Below are positions 1 through 6,836 of a stretch of DNA of 29,592 nt, piece by piece (the stretch's first letter is position 1; the number at the start of each line of letters is the position of its first letter). Origin of the DNA: Calditrichia bacterium (GTDB taxonomy: Bacteria; Calditrichota; Calditrichia; Calditrichales; Calditrichaceae); NCBI GenBank assembly GCA_027039465.1, contig JALWEA010000410.1, forward strand, positions 1 to 29,592. The letters are read 5' to 3'. The notes under the pieces were generated by a model. It was given only the letters and a program-made list of their open reading frames with translations. It did not search any database and was not told the origin of the DNA. The translations under genes and the position numbers were made by a program.

Positions 1-212
1 CCTAAGGGGAGCCCCTTCTTACATGTCGGATAAATTCGGTTTTATTTTTTTTATTTGCAAAGATCTTTTTTCTTAATAACTTTAATATACAAGGGGGACT
101 CAAAGCAGTTCGTTGAATTTTGTCCAAAACCAAAGTTACAGGTGGTTTAATACAAATTATTTTACTCAAACCTCAGTTGTTTGCTTCACTGGGCAAAATC
201 CACCAAAGCACC

Positions 213-258
213 TTGCGTCCCCCTCTGAGGGGGACAACAGGGGGTGGAGAAAAACAAC
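213..258. repeat. C-rich/G-rich hairpin repeat, copy A
   Basis: GTCCCCCTC (217-225) and GAGGGGGAC (227-235) form a perfect 9-bp palindrome around one base, followed by AGGGGGTGGAGAAAAAC. A diverged relative with the same TTGCGTCCCCCT start and the same GGGT(GG)AGAAAAAC end lies at 28502-28543, so this is a dispersed element rather than a chance hairpin. C-rich hairpins of similar composition sit at 12724-12750 and 18672-18732. Confidence 0.6.
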
Positions 259-451
259 GGCCCATCAATCCTTTCCCAATGCGCCGGGACGGCGCCACAG
301 CAAGCCTCAAAATCACAATACTTCGCCTTAGAAACGATCTTAATAATGTTAGGGATTCCTCGTCCCGCAGGAGCGTGACTACTATTGACATGTTGTGGCG
401 CGTTCGTCCCTCGATACGATTCTGCCTTTCATCTTGCGATGTTCGAAGTAA

Positions 452-554
452 GGGCGAAGCATTTCCGTCAAGATGCTGCAAACTCAAAAAAATTTAACGT
501 TGTGCAACCAAAAGTATCGATTATTCTTTTATTTGTTAGGAAAATGCTTCGCCC
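452..554. repeat. Inverted repeat with GGGCGAAGCATTT arms
   Basis: GGGCGAAGCATTT at 452-464 is matched exactly by AAATGCTTCGCCC at 542-554, giving 13-bp arms around a 77-base interior. The flanks extend the match imperfectly (CC / GG with an extra A). The interior does not encode a recognisable protein. It has the shape of a small non-autonomous palindromic element (REP or MITE-like), but no transposase or RAYT gene lies nearby. Confidence 0.6.
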
Positions 555-595
555 CTACAAGTGTCGGCAGAATCACTCGGAACCGGACGCTTCTG

Positions 596-630
596 TTCCA
601 AGTTCCCAGTTACCAGTTCCAAGTTCCCAA
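596..630. repeat. Heptamer tandem repeat, TTCCMAG type
   Basis: Five consecutive 7-mers can be read: TTCCAAG, TTCCCAG, TTACCAG, TTCCAAG, TTCCCAA. The period of seven is exact although single positions vary. The reverse complement of the same unit is tandemly repeated at 3494-3514. This matches the behaviour of short tandemly repeated repetitive (STRR) heptamers found between genes in some bacteria. Confidence 0.7.
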
Positions 631-730
631 TTAATTCATGTCAATACCTTAATAATCCGTGGCGCCAGCCGTTGTCCCCGGCCTTACGATGACAATTGAA
701 AAATTGTTCAGTTTAGATTTTTAATATTAA

Positions 731-1339
731 TCATTTACTTACAAACGGATTTCCTTTAATCCAGAAGCGCCACGGCCGTTTGGCATGTTCACCTGCGTAA
801 TCCACGCCGATGCGCACACCGCTTTCAATTTCGCTCTCCGGAATCCGCAGCCCACGATCTTCAATCCAAATTTTATCTCCGGTTAAAGACAAACCGTAGA
901 AAGAAAGATCAATACCCAAAGCTTTGGTAAGTTTGCCGGGGCCGTTGGTTAAAGCCGGTTTTAGCGAAGTCATTTTACGCCGGTCCAACATGACTTCCAC
1001 TCCGTCCGTCGGTTCAATGGCACGAATCAAAACCGCATCCGGAATGCCAGCCTTGTTCGTAACCACATTAAAAAGTACGTGCATGCCGTAAATCAAATAA
1101 ACGTAACTCAAGCCGCCTGCCCGGTACATGATTTCGGTACGGCCGGTTGGACTCCCTTTCCATGCATGTGATGCGCGATCCCGATGACCGGCATAGGCTT
1201 CGGTCTCCACAATGATGCCGGCGGTTAGCTTCCCATCGATGTTCGTTGCCAAAACCTTACCTAACAAGCGAAGACTTATTTCCACTACATCCGAATGCAG
1301 GTAGAATGCTTGAGGTAATTTGACGGCCTTTGGAGACAT
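731..1339 (-). CDS. mpg: DNA-3-methyladenine glycosylase, AAG/MPG family
   Basis: Base-excision repair enzyme of the human AAG (MPG) fold that removes alkylated purines such as 3-methyladenine, and in some members hypoxanthine. At 202 residues it has the normal bacterial length. It shows the family signatures LLGK (25-28), VETEAY (44-49; Glu47 matches the general base and Tyr49 the intercalating-side tyrosine of the human enzyme), RASHAWKGSPTGR (55-67), MYRAGGLSYVYLIYGMH (71-87) and NGPGKLTKALGI (132-143). The ATG is preceded by GGAAAG. It is monocistronic and diverges from the toxin-antitoxin pair to its right. The family call is secure; the substrate range is not visible from sequence. Confidence 0.95.
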   Translation of the reverse strand: MSPKAVKLPQAFYLHSDVVEISLRLLGKVLATNIDGKLTAGIIVETEAYAGHRDRASHAWKGSPTGRTEIMYRAGGLSYVYLIYGMHVLFNVVTNKAGIPDAVLIRAIEPTDGVEVMLDRRKMTSLKPALTNGPGKLTKALGIDLSFYGLSLTGDKIWIEDRGLRIPESEIESGVRIGVDYAGEHAKRPWRFWIKGNPFVSK

Positions 1340-1495
1340 TTTTTCTTTCCTTTACGTTTTTCCAATTATCAATTTAATCTAAAATTAATGACGAATGCCC
1401 GTAAAATATCCAAAATTTTTAAAAATAAAAAAATGAAATATTCGAACCTTCCGATTTTATTTTAAACCCGAAAAAACATCCATCCGATGAATTTT

Positions 1496-1523
1496 AACTT
1501 TTAACTTTGAACTTTGAACTTTG
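1496..1523. repeat. Heptamer tandem repeat, AACTTTG type
   Basis: One AACTTTT (1496-1502) followed by three perfect AACTTTG units (1503-1523). It lies in the AT-rich gap between mpg and the toxin-antitoxin pair. It has the same seven-base period as the TTCCMAG arrays at 596-630 and 3494-3514 but a different unit. Confidence 0.75.
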
Positions 1524-1613
1524 ATTTCATTTAAAAGGTTAAATTTTTTGCATGATTATTGATTATGCTGTAAAATTAATTTATTGGTAATGATTTAATT
1601 TTAAGAGTTTAAG

Positions 1614-1916
1614 ATGAATACACAGGCTGATATACTTAAAAAAATTAAAAAAGAATATCCATATTTGGCTTCCGAATTTGGCGTTAAACGCATTGGCCTG
1701 TTTGGCTCTGTCGCCAGACAATCGGAGCATGCCGATAGCGACATTGATCTCATCGTCGAGTTTAACAAGCCGATAGGGCTGCGATTTATATTTTTTGTTG
1801 AATATATCGAAAAGTTATTGGGAAAAAGAGTGGATGTACTTACGGAAGAGGGTATTAAAAATATTAGGGTAAAAAATGTAGCCTCCTCGATTAAAAAGGA
1901 CATTATTTATGTCTAA
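1614..1916 (+). CDS. mntA: MntA-type minimal nucleotidyltransferase antitoxin
   Basis: A 100-residue minimal nucleotidyltransferase. The signature GS-x10-D-x-D is complete: Gly31-Ser32 and Asp43, Asp45 (GSVARQSEHADSDIDLIVEF starts at residue 31). In characterised pairs MntA transfers AMP to a tyrosine of the HEPN toxin HepT and thereby silences it; that activity is inferred here from the family and from the intact HepT target motif next door. The gene overlaps hepT by 8 bases, so the two are probably translationally coupled. The pair is clearly more AT-rich than the mpg and pgsA-recA genes around it, which suits horizontal acquisition. The start at 1614 gives the expected N-terminus, but there is only a weak purine stretch (AAGAGTTTAAG) upstream. 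Confidence 0.9.
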   Translation: MNTQADILKKIKKEYPYLASEFGVKRIGLFGSVARQSEHADSDIDLIVEFNKPIGLRFIFFVEYIEKLLGKRVDVLTEEGIKNIRVKNVASSIKKDIIYV

Positions 1917-2256
1917 AAGATCCGACATTGATTTAATTGAAGATATTTTATTCTGCCTTTCAAAAATTAAAAATTATGTTTCAGACTTATCGTATGAATC
2001 TTTTTTGGAAGATTACAAAACGCAAGATGCTATCATTAGAAATATTGAAATAATTGGAGAAGCAAATAAAAAGATTTCCGAAGAACTTAAACAGAAATAT
2101 CCGGATATTCCATGGAAAATGATTGCCGGAACAAGAGATCGCTTAATTCATGGTTACTTTGGTGTTAATATTGATATCGTCTGGCAAATAGCTACAATGG
2201 ATGTACCAAAACTGGAACAGCAACTGAAGAAATTAAAAAAAGAATATTTCGGTTAA
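1909..2256 (+). CDS. hepT: HepT-type HEPN toxin (DUF86)
   Basis: A 115-residue all-alpha HEPN protein of the DUF86/HepT family, the toxin half of a type VII toxin-antitoxin system. Characterised HepT proteins are RNases. The diagnostic R-x4-H-x-Y motif is present as RDRLIHGY, with Arg76, His81 and Tyr83; the Tyr is the residue that MntA modifies in studied pairs. The conserved RNIEIIGEA segment (44-52) and the PDIPWKMIAG segment (65-74) are also typical. It starts inside the 3' end of mntA in another frame. Nothing is missing, so the module looks intact. Its cellular target and any link to phage defence cannot be read from sequence. Confidence 0.9.
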   Translation: MSKRSDIDLIEDILFCLSKIKNYVSDLSYESFLEDYKTQDAIIRNIEIIGEANKKISEELKQKYPDIPWKMIAGTRDRLIHGYFGVNIDIVWQIATMDVPKLEQQLKKLKKEYFG

Positions 2257-2346
2257 TTTTTGATTTTTCATAATTTTTTATGACTAATTTTATTTTCGAA
2301 GAGTTCCTATTATTCCGAATTTAAAATTTAAAACCAACGGACGATT

Positions 2347-3453
2347 ATGATCTACCACGTAGAAATCGCAGGCAAAGGCGGCATTACCCAATACACTTTT
2401 AATTTGGTATCGCATTTGCAGGAATTGAGAAAAGATAGGCCGGTGGCCATCATCGGCGCCAGGCATTACGAATTGGAAAGTTTACCGCGTAATTTCGAGC
2501 TGATCCGTTTGTTCAATCGGTTTAAAACCAACCCGTTCAAACTTTTGCGTTTTTTTCTTTTTAAGATTAAAAAAGAAGATGTGGTCCATTTCCAGCTCAG
2601 TTCCTTTCCGCCTTTCGTTTTGGCTATGATGCTGCTGTTAAAAATCTTTGTTCGTCCCACTATTGTGGTTACGGTGCACAATGTGGTCTCGCACGAAGCC
2701 TCTTTTGCCGACAAACACATCCTGCTAACCATTTACCGTTTGGCAGACCGCTTAATTGTTCATGCGCAGCAAAACAAAGATGAATTAATCCGCCTGTTTC
2801 AAATTCCCGAAAGCAAGATTCAGATCATTCCCCATGGGAATTATCTGTTCGCACAAAAATTGAACGCAACTTCGGATTCGCCAAAAGAAAAAGACCGTTT
2901 CGAATTATTGTTTTTCGGGTACATTCGCGCATACAAAGGTTTGGATTTGCTGCTTCAAAGTTTGAAAATCGTCACCGAACAGAACCCGAATGTTTTATTG
3001 CATGTCGTTGGCAAACCGCACGAAAGTTTTGAAAAGTACGATCAATTGATTGACGCTCTGCAACTTCAACCGTTTGTGCGTCTAAATTTGGATTACGTAC
3101 CGATTGAAGAAGTTCAGGCTTATTTTTCTCGTGTTGATGCCGTCGTGCTGCCTTATAAACGCATCTCGCAAAGCGGGGTCATTTTTTTGGCCTACGCCTT
3201 TGCCAAACCGGTGATCGCTACAAATATCGGCGGTATTCCCGAAGTTGTCGAAAACGGAAAATCCGGCCTTTTGATTCCGCCAAACGACTCGCAAGCCCTA
3301 TCCGAAGCAATTTTGAAATTGGCAAATCATCCCGAGATTGCACGGGAAATGGGCGCTTATGCTCAGGAACTTTCGCGTACCAAATACTCATGGGAGGCCA
3401 TTGCACGCCGTACGTGGGACTTGTATGATTCCTTGCGTAAGGCGAAAGCATGA
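2347..3453 (+). CDS. Glycosyltransferase, GT4-like (GT-B fold)
   Basis: A 368-residue GT-B glycosyltransferase. The N-terminal acceptor domain begins with GKGGITQYTFNLVSHL (9-24), the usual Gly-rich loop. The C-terminal nucleotide-sugar domain starts near 185 with FFGYIRAYKGLDLLL (189-203) and ends with AKPVIATNIGGIPEVV (286-301). In most GT4 enzymes the E-x7-E motif reads ExxGxxxLEA; here the region is SQSGVIFLAYA (274-284), so both glutamates are replaced. That makes this a divergent subfamily whose donor sugar cannot be guessed. No transmembrane segment is obvious apart from hydrophobic stretches near 90-108. It stands alone, with no other polysaccharide genes nearby. The start is chosen because the beta-strand IYHVEIAG begins immediately; the ribosome site (GGACGA) is weak. 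Confidence 0.85.
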   Translation: MIYHVEIAGKGGITQYTFNLVSHLQELRKDRPVAIIGARHYELESLPRNFELIRLFNRFKTNPFKLLRFFLFKIKKEDVVHFQLSSFPPFVLAMMLLLKIFVRPTIVVTVHNVVSHEASFADKHILLTIYRLADRLIVHAQQNKDELIRLFQIPESKIQIIPHGNYLFAQKLNATSDSPKEKDRFELLFFGYIRAYKGLDLLLQSLKIVTEQNPNVLLHVVGKPHESFEKYDQLIDALQLQPFVRLNLDYVPIEEVQAYFSRVDAVVLPYKRISQSGVIFLAYAFAKPVIATNIGGIPEVVENGKSGLLIPPNDSQALSEAILKLANHPEIAREMGAYAQELSRTKYSWEAIARRTWDLYDSLRKAKA

Positions 3454-3864
3454 TGCGTGGGTTTGCTTTTGGTTGAATTGTTGAATGGAATATTAGGAAC
3501 TAGGAACTGGGAACTGACCGTATCGTTATTCGTGTATTCGTTATTCGTTAATCGGAAACCTATGATTTGTGCAATGAGCGGTCCATCCGTCCCACAATAC
3601 GATACCGCCCGCAATTAGGAACTGGTAATTAGTTCCAAGTTCCGAATTTTGAGTTCCCGAACCACGCTTTACGAATATACGGATAACGAATACACGAATA
3701 ACGCTTCCCATTCAACAATTTAACGATTCAACCGTTTAACGCTTCCCATTCCCAAATTCAATGGTTCAACTCTCCCTTCCTGAAAATTTCCCAAATTAAG
3801 ATTGGAAAAATTTGCTGAAAATTGTTAATATCACTTTCTATTGAAAAAAGTGAATCAGGGAACC
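3454..3864. other. Repeat-dense intergenic spacer
   Basis: This 0.4-kb gap between the glycosyltransferase and pgsA has no supportable gene. Almost all of 3476-3741 is made of short direct and inverted words, described as a separate repeat entry. The last 80 bases before pgsA are AT-rich and probably contain its promoter, but I cannot point to convincing -35 and -10 hexamers. Confidence 0.6.
3476..3741. repeat. Composite inverted/tandem repeat cluster
   Basis: Outer arms AATTGTTGAATGG (3476-3488) and CCATTCAACAATT (3708-3720) are exact inverse complements. Inside them, 21-base arms at 3524-3544 and 3683-3703 (words such as CGTTATTCG and CGAATAACG) are also exact inverse complements. A heptamer array TAGGAAC, TAGGAAC, TGGGAAC (3494-3514) faces AGTTCCAAGTTCC and GAGTTCCC on the other side (3630-3658). 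The right end adds a 16-base tandem duplication (3710-3725 and 3726-3741, two mismatches). The arms are partly interleaved, so it is not one simple stem. Confidence 0.75.
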
Positions 3865-4488
3865 ATGCGCTTAACCAGTCCGAATCAATTAACCGTTTTA
3901 CGGATGATTTTAACGCCCGTTTTTATCGTCTTGTTTCTTTTAGGCGGCTCGACCAATATCTTGTTGGCTAGTATCGTCTATTTTTTAGCTTCGGTTACGG
4001 ATTGGTATGACGGTTACATGGCGCGCCACCTGCAAATGGTCACCCGCTGGGGGCAGTTCATGGATCCCCTGGCGGATAAGTTATTGGTTTCTTCCGCTTT
4101 AATTGTACTGGCTTACGAACATTATTTGTACTGGTGGATGATTATTTTGGTCATTTTGCGCGATTTCATTGTAACCGGCTTGCGTAGTTTTGCCCTTTAC
4201 ATCGGCAAACCGATCATTACTTCCAATTTGGCCAAATGGAAAACATTCGTTCAGATGGGCTTTGTTTTCCTTTTGTTGATTTACATTAATATTCCCAATG
4301 CACCGGAAATTCGTTTGGATCGCGTGGCGCATCCTTATTTGCTGTGGACAACCTGGTTAATGCTTTTGGTGGTCGTGCTTACGATTCTCAGCGGCACCCA
4401 TTATTTAATTGTCAACCGCCAGCATGTTTCCGAATTGGCAAAGCGGACTTACTTTGGTCTGATACATTTATTCGAGAAGGATCGTTAA
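3865..4488 (+). CDS. pgsA: CDP-diacylglycerol-glycerol-3-phosphate 3-phosphatidyltransferase
   Basis: Integral membrane enzyme that joins CDP-diacylglycerol and glycerol-3-phosphate to give phosphatidylglycerol phosphate (PGP), the committed step to anionic phospholipids. From the ATG at 3865 the protein has 207 residues. The CDP-alcohol phosphatidyltransferase signature is intact: Asp46, Asp49-Gly50, Ala53-Arg54, Gly63, Asp67 and Asp71. Several hydrophobic helices follow. An in-frame TTG at 3841 would add eight residues, but AGGGA sits just before the ATG at 3865 and nothing comparable precedes the TTG. It is followed immediately by pgpA, which dephosphorylates the product. Confidence 0.93.
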   Translation: MRLTSPNQLTVLRMILTPVFIVLFLLGGSTNILLASIVYFLASVTDWYDGYMARHLQMVTRWGQFMDPLADKLLVSSALIVLAYEHYLYWWMIILVILRDFIVTGLRSFALYIGKPIITSNLAKWKTFVQMGFVFLLLIYINIPNAPEIRLDRVAHPYLLWTTWLMLLVVVLTILSGTHYLIVNRQHVSELAKRTYFGLIHLFEKDR

Positions 4489-4944
4489 ATGAAAAAATTT
4501 TTGATTTACGGGCTTGGCACCGGCTTAGGCAGCGGATATGCTCCCATTGCTCCGGGTACGGCCGGAAGTTTGGTCGGCCTGGCTTTCATGTACTTTTTCC
4601 CGTTGAACAACTGGTATTGGTTGGCATTAACGATTTTTTTCTTCTTTGTCGGCGTTTGGGCTTCCACCATTATTGAAAAGGAAAGAGGTGAAGATCCGCC
4701 CATCGTTGTTATTGACGAAGTTGTCGGTCAGTGGGTTGCTTTGCTTTTTTTACCGGTCTATTCCATTAAAGTGTTCGTTTTGGCATTTTTACTTTTCCGA
4801 TTGTTTGATGTACGTAAACCGCCTCCCATTGATCAATCCCAACGTTTAAAGGCCGGGTACGGCATCATGATCGATGATGTTATCGCCGGGGTTTACGCCA
4901 ATATTATTTTACAATTGATTTTCAGAACGGGGCTCTGGTCATGA
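4489..4944 (+). CDS. pgpA: Phosphatidylglycerophosphatase A
   Basis: A 151-residue membrane phosphatase that converts PGP to phosphatidylglycerol, completing the reaction begun by PgsA. It shows the family features GLGSGYAPIAPGTAGSLVGL near residues 12-31 and IEKERGEDPPIVVIDEVVGQ near 62-81, whose acidic residues form the catalytic and Mg-binding site. The hydrophobic segments at about 30-60 and 83-100 fit the known membrane topology. AAGGA lies upstream of the ATG inside the end of pgsA, and the start codon follows the pgsA stop directly. Its own stop overlaps the cinA start in an ATGA, so pgsA-pgpA-cinA is almost certainly one transcript. Confidence 0.93.
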   Translation: MKKFLIYGLGTGLGSGYAPIAPGTAGSLVGLAFMYFFPLNNWYWLALTIFFFFVGVWASTIIEKERGEDPPIVVIDEVVGQWVALLFLPVYSIKVFVLAFLLFRLFDVRKPPPIDQSQRLKAGYGIMIDDVIAGVYANIILQLIFRTGLWS

Positions 4945-6188
4945 ACAGGATTAAAGCGGAAATCATCTCCATTGGTAATGAGCTTTTGGCCGGAATAACG
5001 GTGAATACCAACGCGGCTTATTTGGCTAAGCAGTTACGATCCGTTGGTGTGGAAACATTCTGGATTACTACCATTGCCGATCAAAAAGAAGATATTCTTG
5101 CCGCTCTGAAAACCGCCTCACAACGCGCCCGGGTGGTAATCAGCACAGGCGGTTTAGGCCCGACACCCGATGATATCACCAAACGAACCATCTGCGAGTT
5201 TTTCGGCGTGCAATTAAAATTCGATGCGCAAGTCTTTGAAGACGTGCGTCGCTTTGTTACCAAACGTAAATTCTTTTTAAATCAGGTCAATCGCGAACAA
5301 GCGGTTATTCCCGAATGCGATCGTGTTTTGCGGAATTTGAAGGGCACCGCACCGGGACTTTATTTTAATCGTAATGAGGTTCATTACTTTTTTCTGCCCG
5401 GTGTCCCCCACGAGGTTTACCATCTGACCGAAAAAGACATTCTGCCCATGCTTAAGGAAATTTTTAATCTGCAGCCGCTCAAAACCCATTTGTTGCGCAC
5501 CACGGGCATTCCCGAATCCCGCATTATCGAAAAAATCGGCGACCTGGTGGAAACCTACAAAAACATTCGCATAGCCTTTCTGCCACGCTTTCGCGGAGTG
5601 GACCTGCGTTTTACGGCGCCGGACAATAATGCGCGTACACTATCTGACTTTGATGCGCTAGTGAACGGCGTTCGGCAGCGTTTGCAAAAATACATTTTCA
5701 CCGAAGACGAGTTGGAAATCGAAGAAATTATCGGACGGATTCTGAAACTAAAGTTGTTTACCCTTTCCGTGGCCGAAAGTTTTACCGGCGGGTTAATCGG
5801 CGACATGATCACCAATATTCCGGGTAGCTCGGATTATTTTTTGGGCGATGCCGTTACCTACAGCAATGAAAGTAAAATGAAATTGCTGGGGGTTCAGGCC
5901 CAAACACTAGAAAAATTCGGCGCGGTCAGCAAAGAAACCGTAACCGAAATGGTACGCGGAGTGCAAAAATTATTCGGCAGCAAATGCGCCGTGGCCACCA
6001 CCGGCATTGCCGGGCCTACCGGCGCTACGGAAACCAAACCGATCGGATTGTGTTATATCGCCGCCCGTGTCGGAGACGAAGAACGCGTCATGAAATTCGA
6101 ATTCGGTACGGAACGAATCATGAACAAAAGACGCGGCGCCATTGCGGCGCTGGAGCTTTTACGTCGTTTGCTGCTTAAAATTGATTAG
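4941..6188 (+). CDS. cinA: CinA, nicotinamide-nucleotide amidohydrolase family
   Basis: A two-domain 415-residue protein of full length. The N-terminal MoaB/MogA-like COG1058 domain contains ISIGNELLAG (9-18) and GGLGPTPDD (70-78); in related proteins this domain has ADP-ribose pyrophosphatase activity. The C-terminal PncC domain deamidates NMN to nicotinic acid mononucleotide in pyridine nucleotide salvage; its VAESFTGG motif (277-284) supplies the nucleophile Ser280, the Lys in YSNESKMKLL is Lys312, and TGIAGPTG is at 354-361. CinA next to recA is a very common arrangement. It starts in the ATGA overlap with pgpA, and only 11 bases separate it from thpR. Confidence 0.95.
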   Translation: MNRIKAEIISIGNELLAGITVNTNAAYLAKQLRSVGVETFWITTIADQKEDILAALKTASQRARVVISTGGLGPTPDDITKRTICEFFGVQLKFDAQVFEDVRRFVTKRKFFLNQVNREQAVIPECDRVLRNLKGTAPGLYFNRNEVHYFFLPGVPHEVYHLTEKDILPMLKEIFNLQPLKTHLLRTTGIPESRIIEKIGDLVETYKNIRIAFLPRFRGVDLRFTAPDNNARTLSDFDALVNGVRQRLQKYIFTEDELEIEEIIGRILKLKLFTLSVAESFTGGLIGDMITNIPGSSDYFLGDAVTYSNESKMKLLGVQAQTLEKFGAVSKETVTEMVRGVQKLFGSKCAVATTGIAGPTGATETKPIGLCYIAARVGDEERVMKFEFGTERIMNKRRGAIAALELLRRLLLKID

Positions 6189-6199
6189 AAGGAAACAAC

Positions 6200-6766
6200 A
6201 TGGAAACCATCCGTAGTTTTGTGGCCATTGAATTACCGGCGGAGTTGAAAGACCGCATTCGGTCCTATCAGCAGGAATTAAAATCGTTTACGCGCCATGT
6301 CCGTTGGGTGAACCCCGACAGTTTGCACATTACACTGAAATTTTTGGGTGAACGGGACAAAGAACTCATCGAACGCGTTCGACAAAATTTATTGACGGTA
6401 CAAGACGGTTTTGCTCCGTTCAAAGCTACGGTCAACCGTTTCGGTGCCTTCCCCGGCAAACGCAATCCGCGCGTTTTTTGGCTGGGCGTCAAAAGCGATC
6501 CGCTTGAATCCATGATCGAATTGTTTCATTTCCTGGAAAATAATCTGCACGGGCTGGGTTTTCAAAAAGAGACGCGCCGTTTTGCGCCTCATTTAACCCT
6601 GGCGCGAGTAAAACGCCCGGAACGTTTTGACGATCTGTGGGATTTTGTTCAACGCAATGCTTTCGAACCGTTTACTTTCAACGTGAATGAAATCGTTCTG
6701 ATGCAAAGTTTCCTTAAACCTCAGGGCGCCGTGTACAAACCGATCGAAAAATACCGCTTGACGTAA
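6200..6766 (+). CDS. thpR: RNA 2',3'-cyclic phosphodiesterase
   Basis: A 188-residue member of the 2H phosphoesterase superfamily (ThpR, formerly LigT). It hydrolyses RNA 2',3'-cyclic phosphate to a 2'-phosphate and can catalyse 2'-5' ligation of tRNA halves in vitro. Both catalytic HxTx motifs are intact: His43-Ile-Thr45-Leu and His131-Leu-Thr133-Leu. FVAIELPAELK at the N-terminus is typical. AAGGA lies upstream of the ATG. It sits between cinA and recA, the same order known in Deinococcus (cinA-ligT-recA). The physiological role of the enzyme is unclear, and the neighbourhood only hints at co-expression with recombination genes. Confidence 0.95.
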   Translation: METIRSFVAIELPAELKDRIRSYQQELKSFTRHVRWVNPDSLHITLKFLGERDKELIERVRQNLLTVQDGFAPFKATVNRFGAFPGKRNPRVFWLGVKSDPLESMIELFHFLENNLHGLGFQKETRRFAPHLTLARVKRPERFDDLWDFVQRNAFEPFTFNVNEIVLMQSFLKPQGAVYKPIEKYRLT

Positions 6767-6820
6767 GCAAAAAGTTTTAAATTGTTCATTCAATGATTAT
6801 ATTTAAGAATAAAATCAAAT

Positions 6821-6836
6821 AAAGGAGAACTCATTG
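6821..6836 (+). promoter_or_regulatory. Shine-Dalgarno fixing a TTG start for recA
   Basis: AAAGGAG (6821-6827) stands six bases before the TTG at 6834. No ATG or GTG in frame is better placed, and the protein read from this TTG begins MADFNKDKEK, which is the right distance from the conserved RecA core. The strong ribosome site with a weak start codon is therefore deliberate-looking rather than a mis-called start. Confidence 0.85.

Larger units (their letters stand above)
1..730. other. Gene-free, repeat-bearing intergenic region
   Basis: I see no convincing gene here. The open frames in both strands are short, lack ribosome binding sites and give proteins of no recognisable character. The left edge has a small GC hairpin (AAGGG / CCCTT around positions 5-18) followed by T-rich sequence, which could be the tail of a terminator for a gene lying outside the window. 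The rest contains a C-rich perfect hairpin (217-235), a widely spaced inverted repeat (452-554) and a heptamer tandem array (596-630), listed separately. Confidence 0.6.

Noticed and set aside
120..497. Open frame of 125 codons near the left edge
   Set aside because: There is no ribosome site, the sequence crosses a hairpin repeat, and the opposite strand is equally open; nothing suggests a protein.
3476..3741. CRISPR array
   Set aside because: The repeats are short, variable, in both orientations and unevenly spaced; there are no uniform spacers and no cas genes.
6767..6833. SOS box upstream of recA
   Set aside because: No convincing palindrome of any LexA type that I know is present in the 67-base gap.
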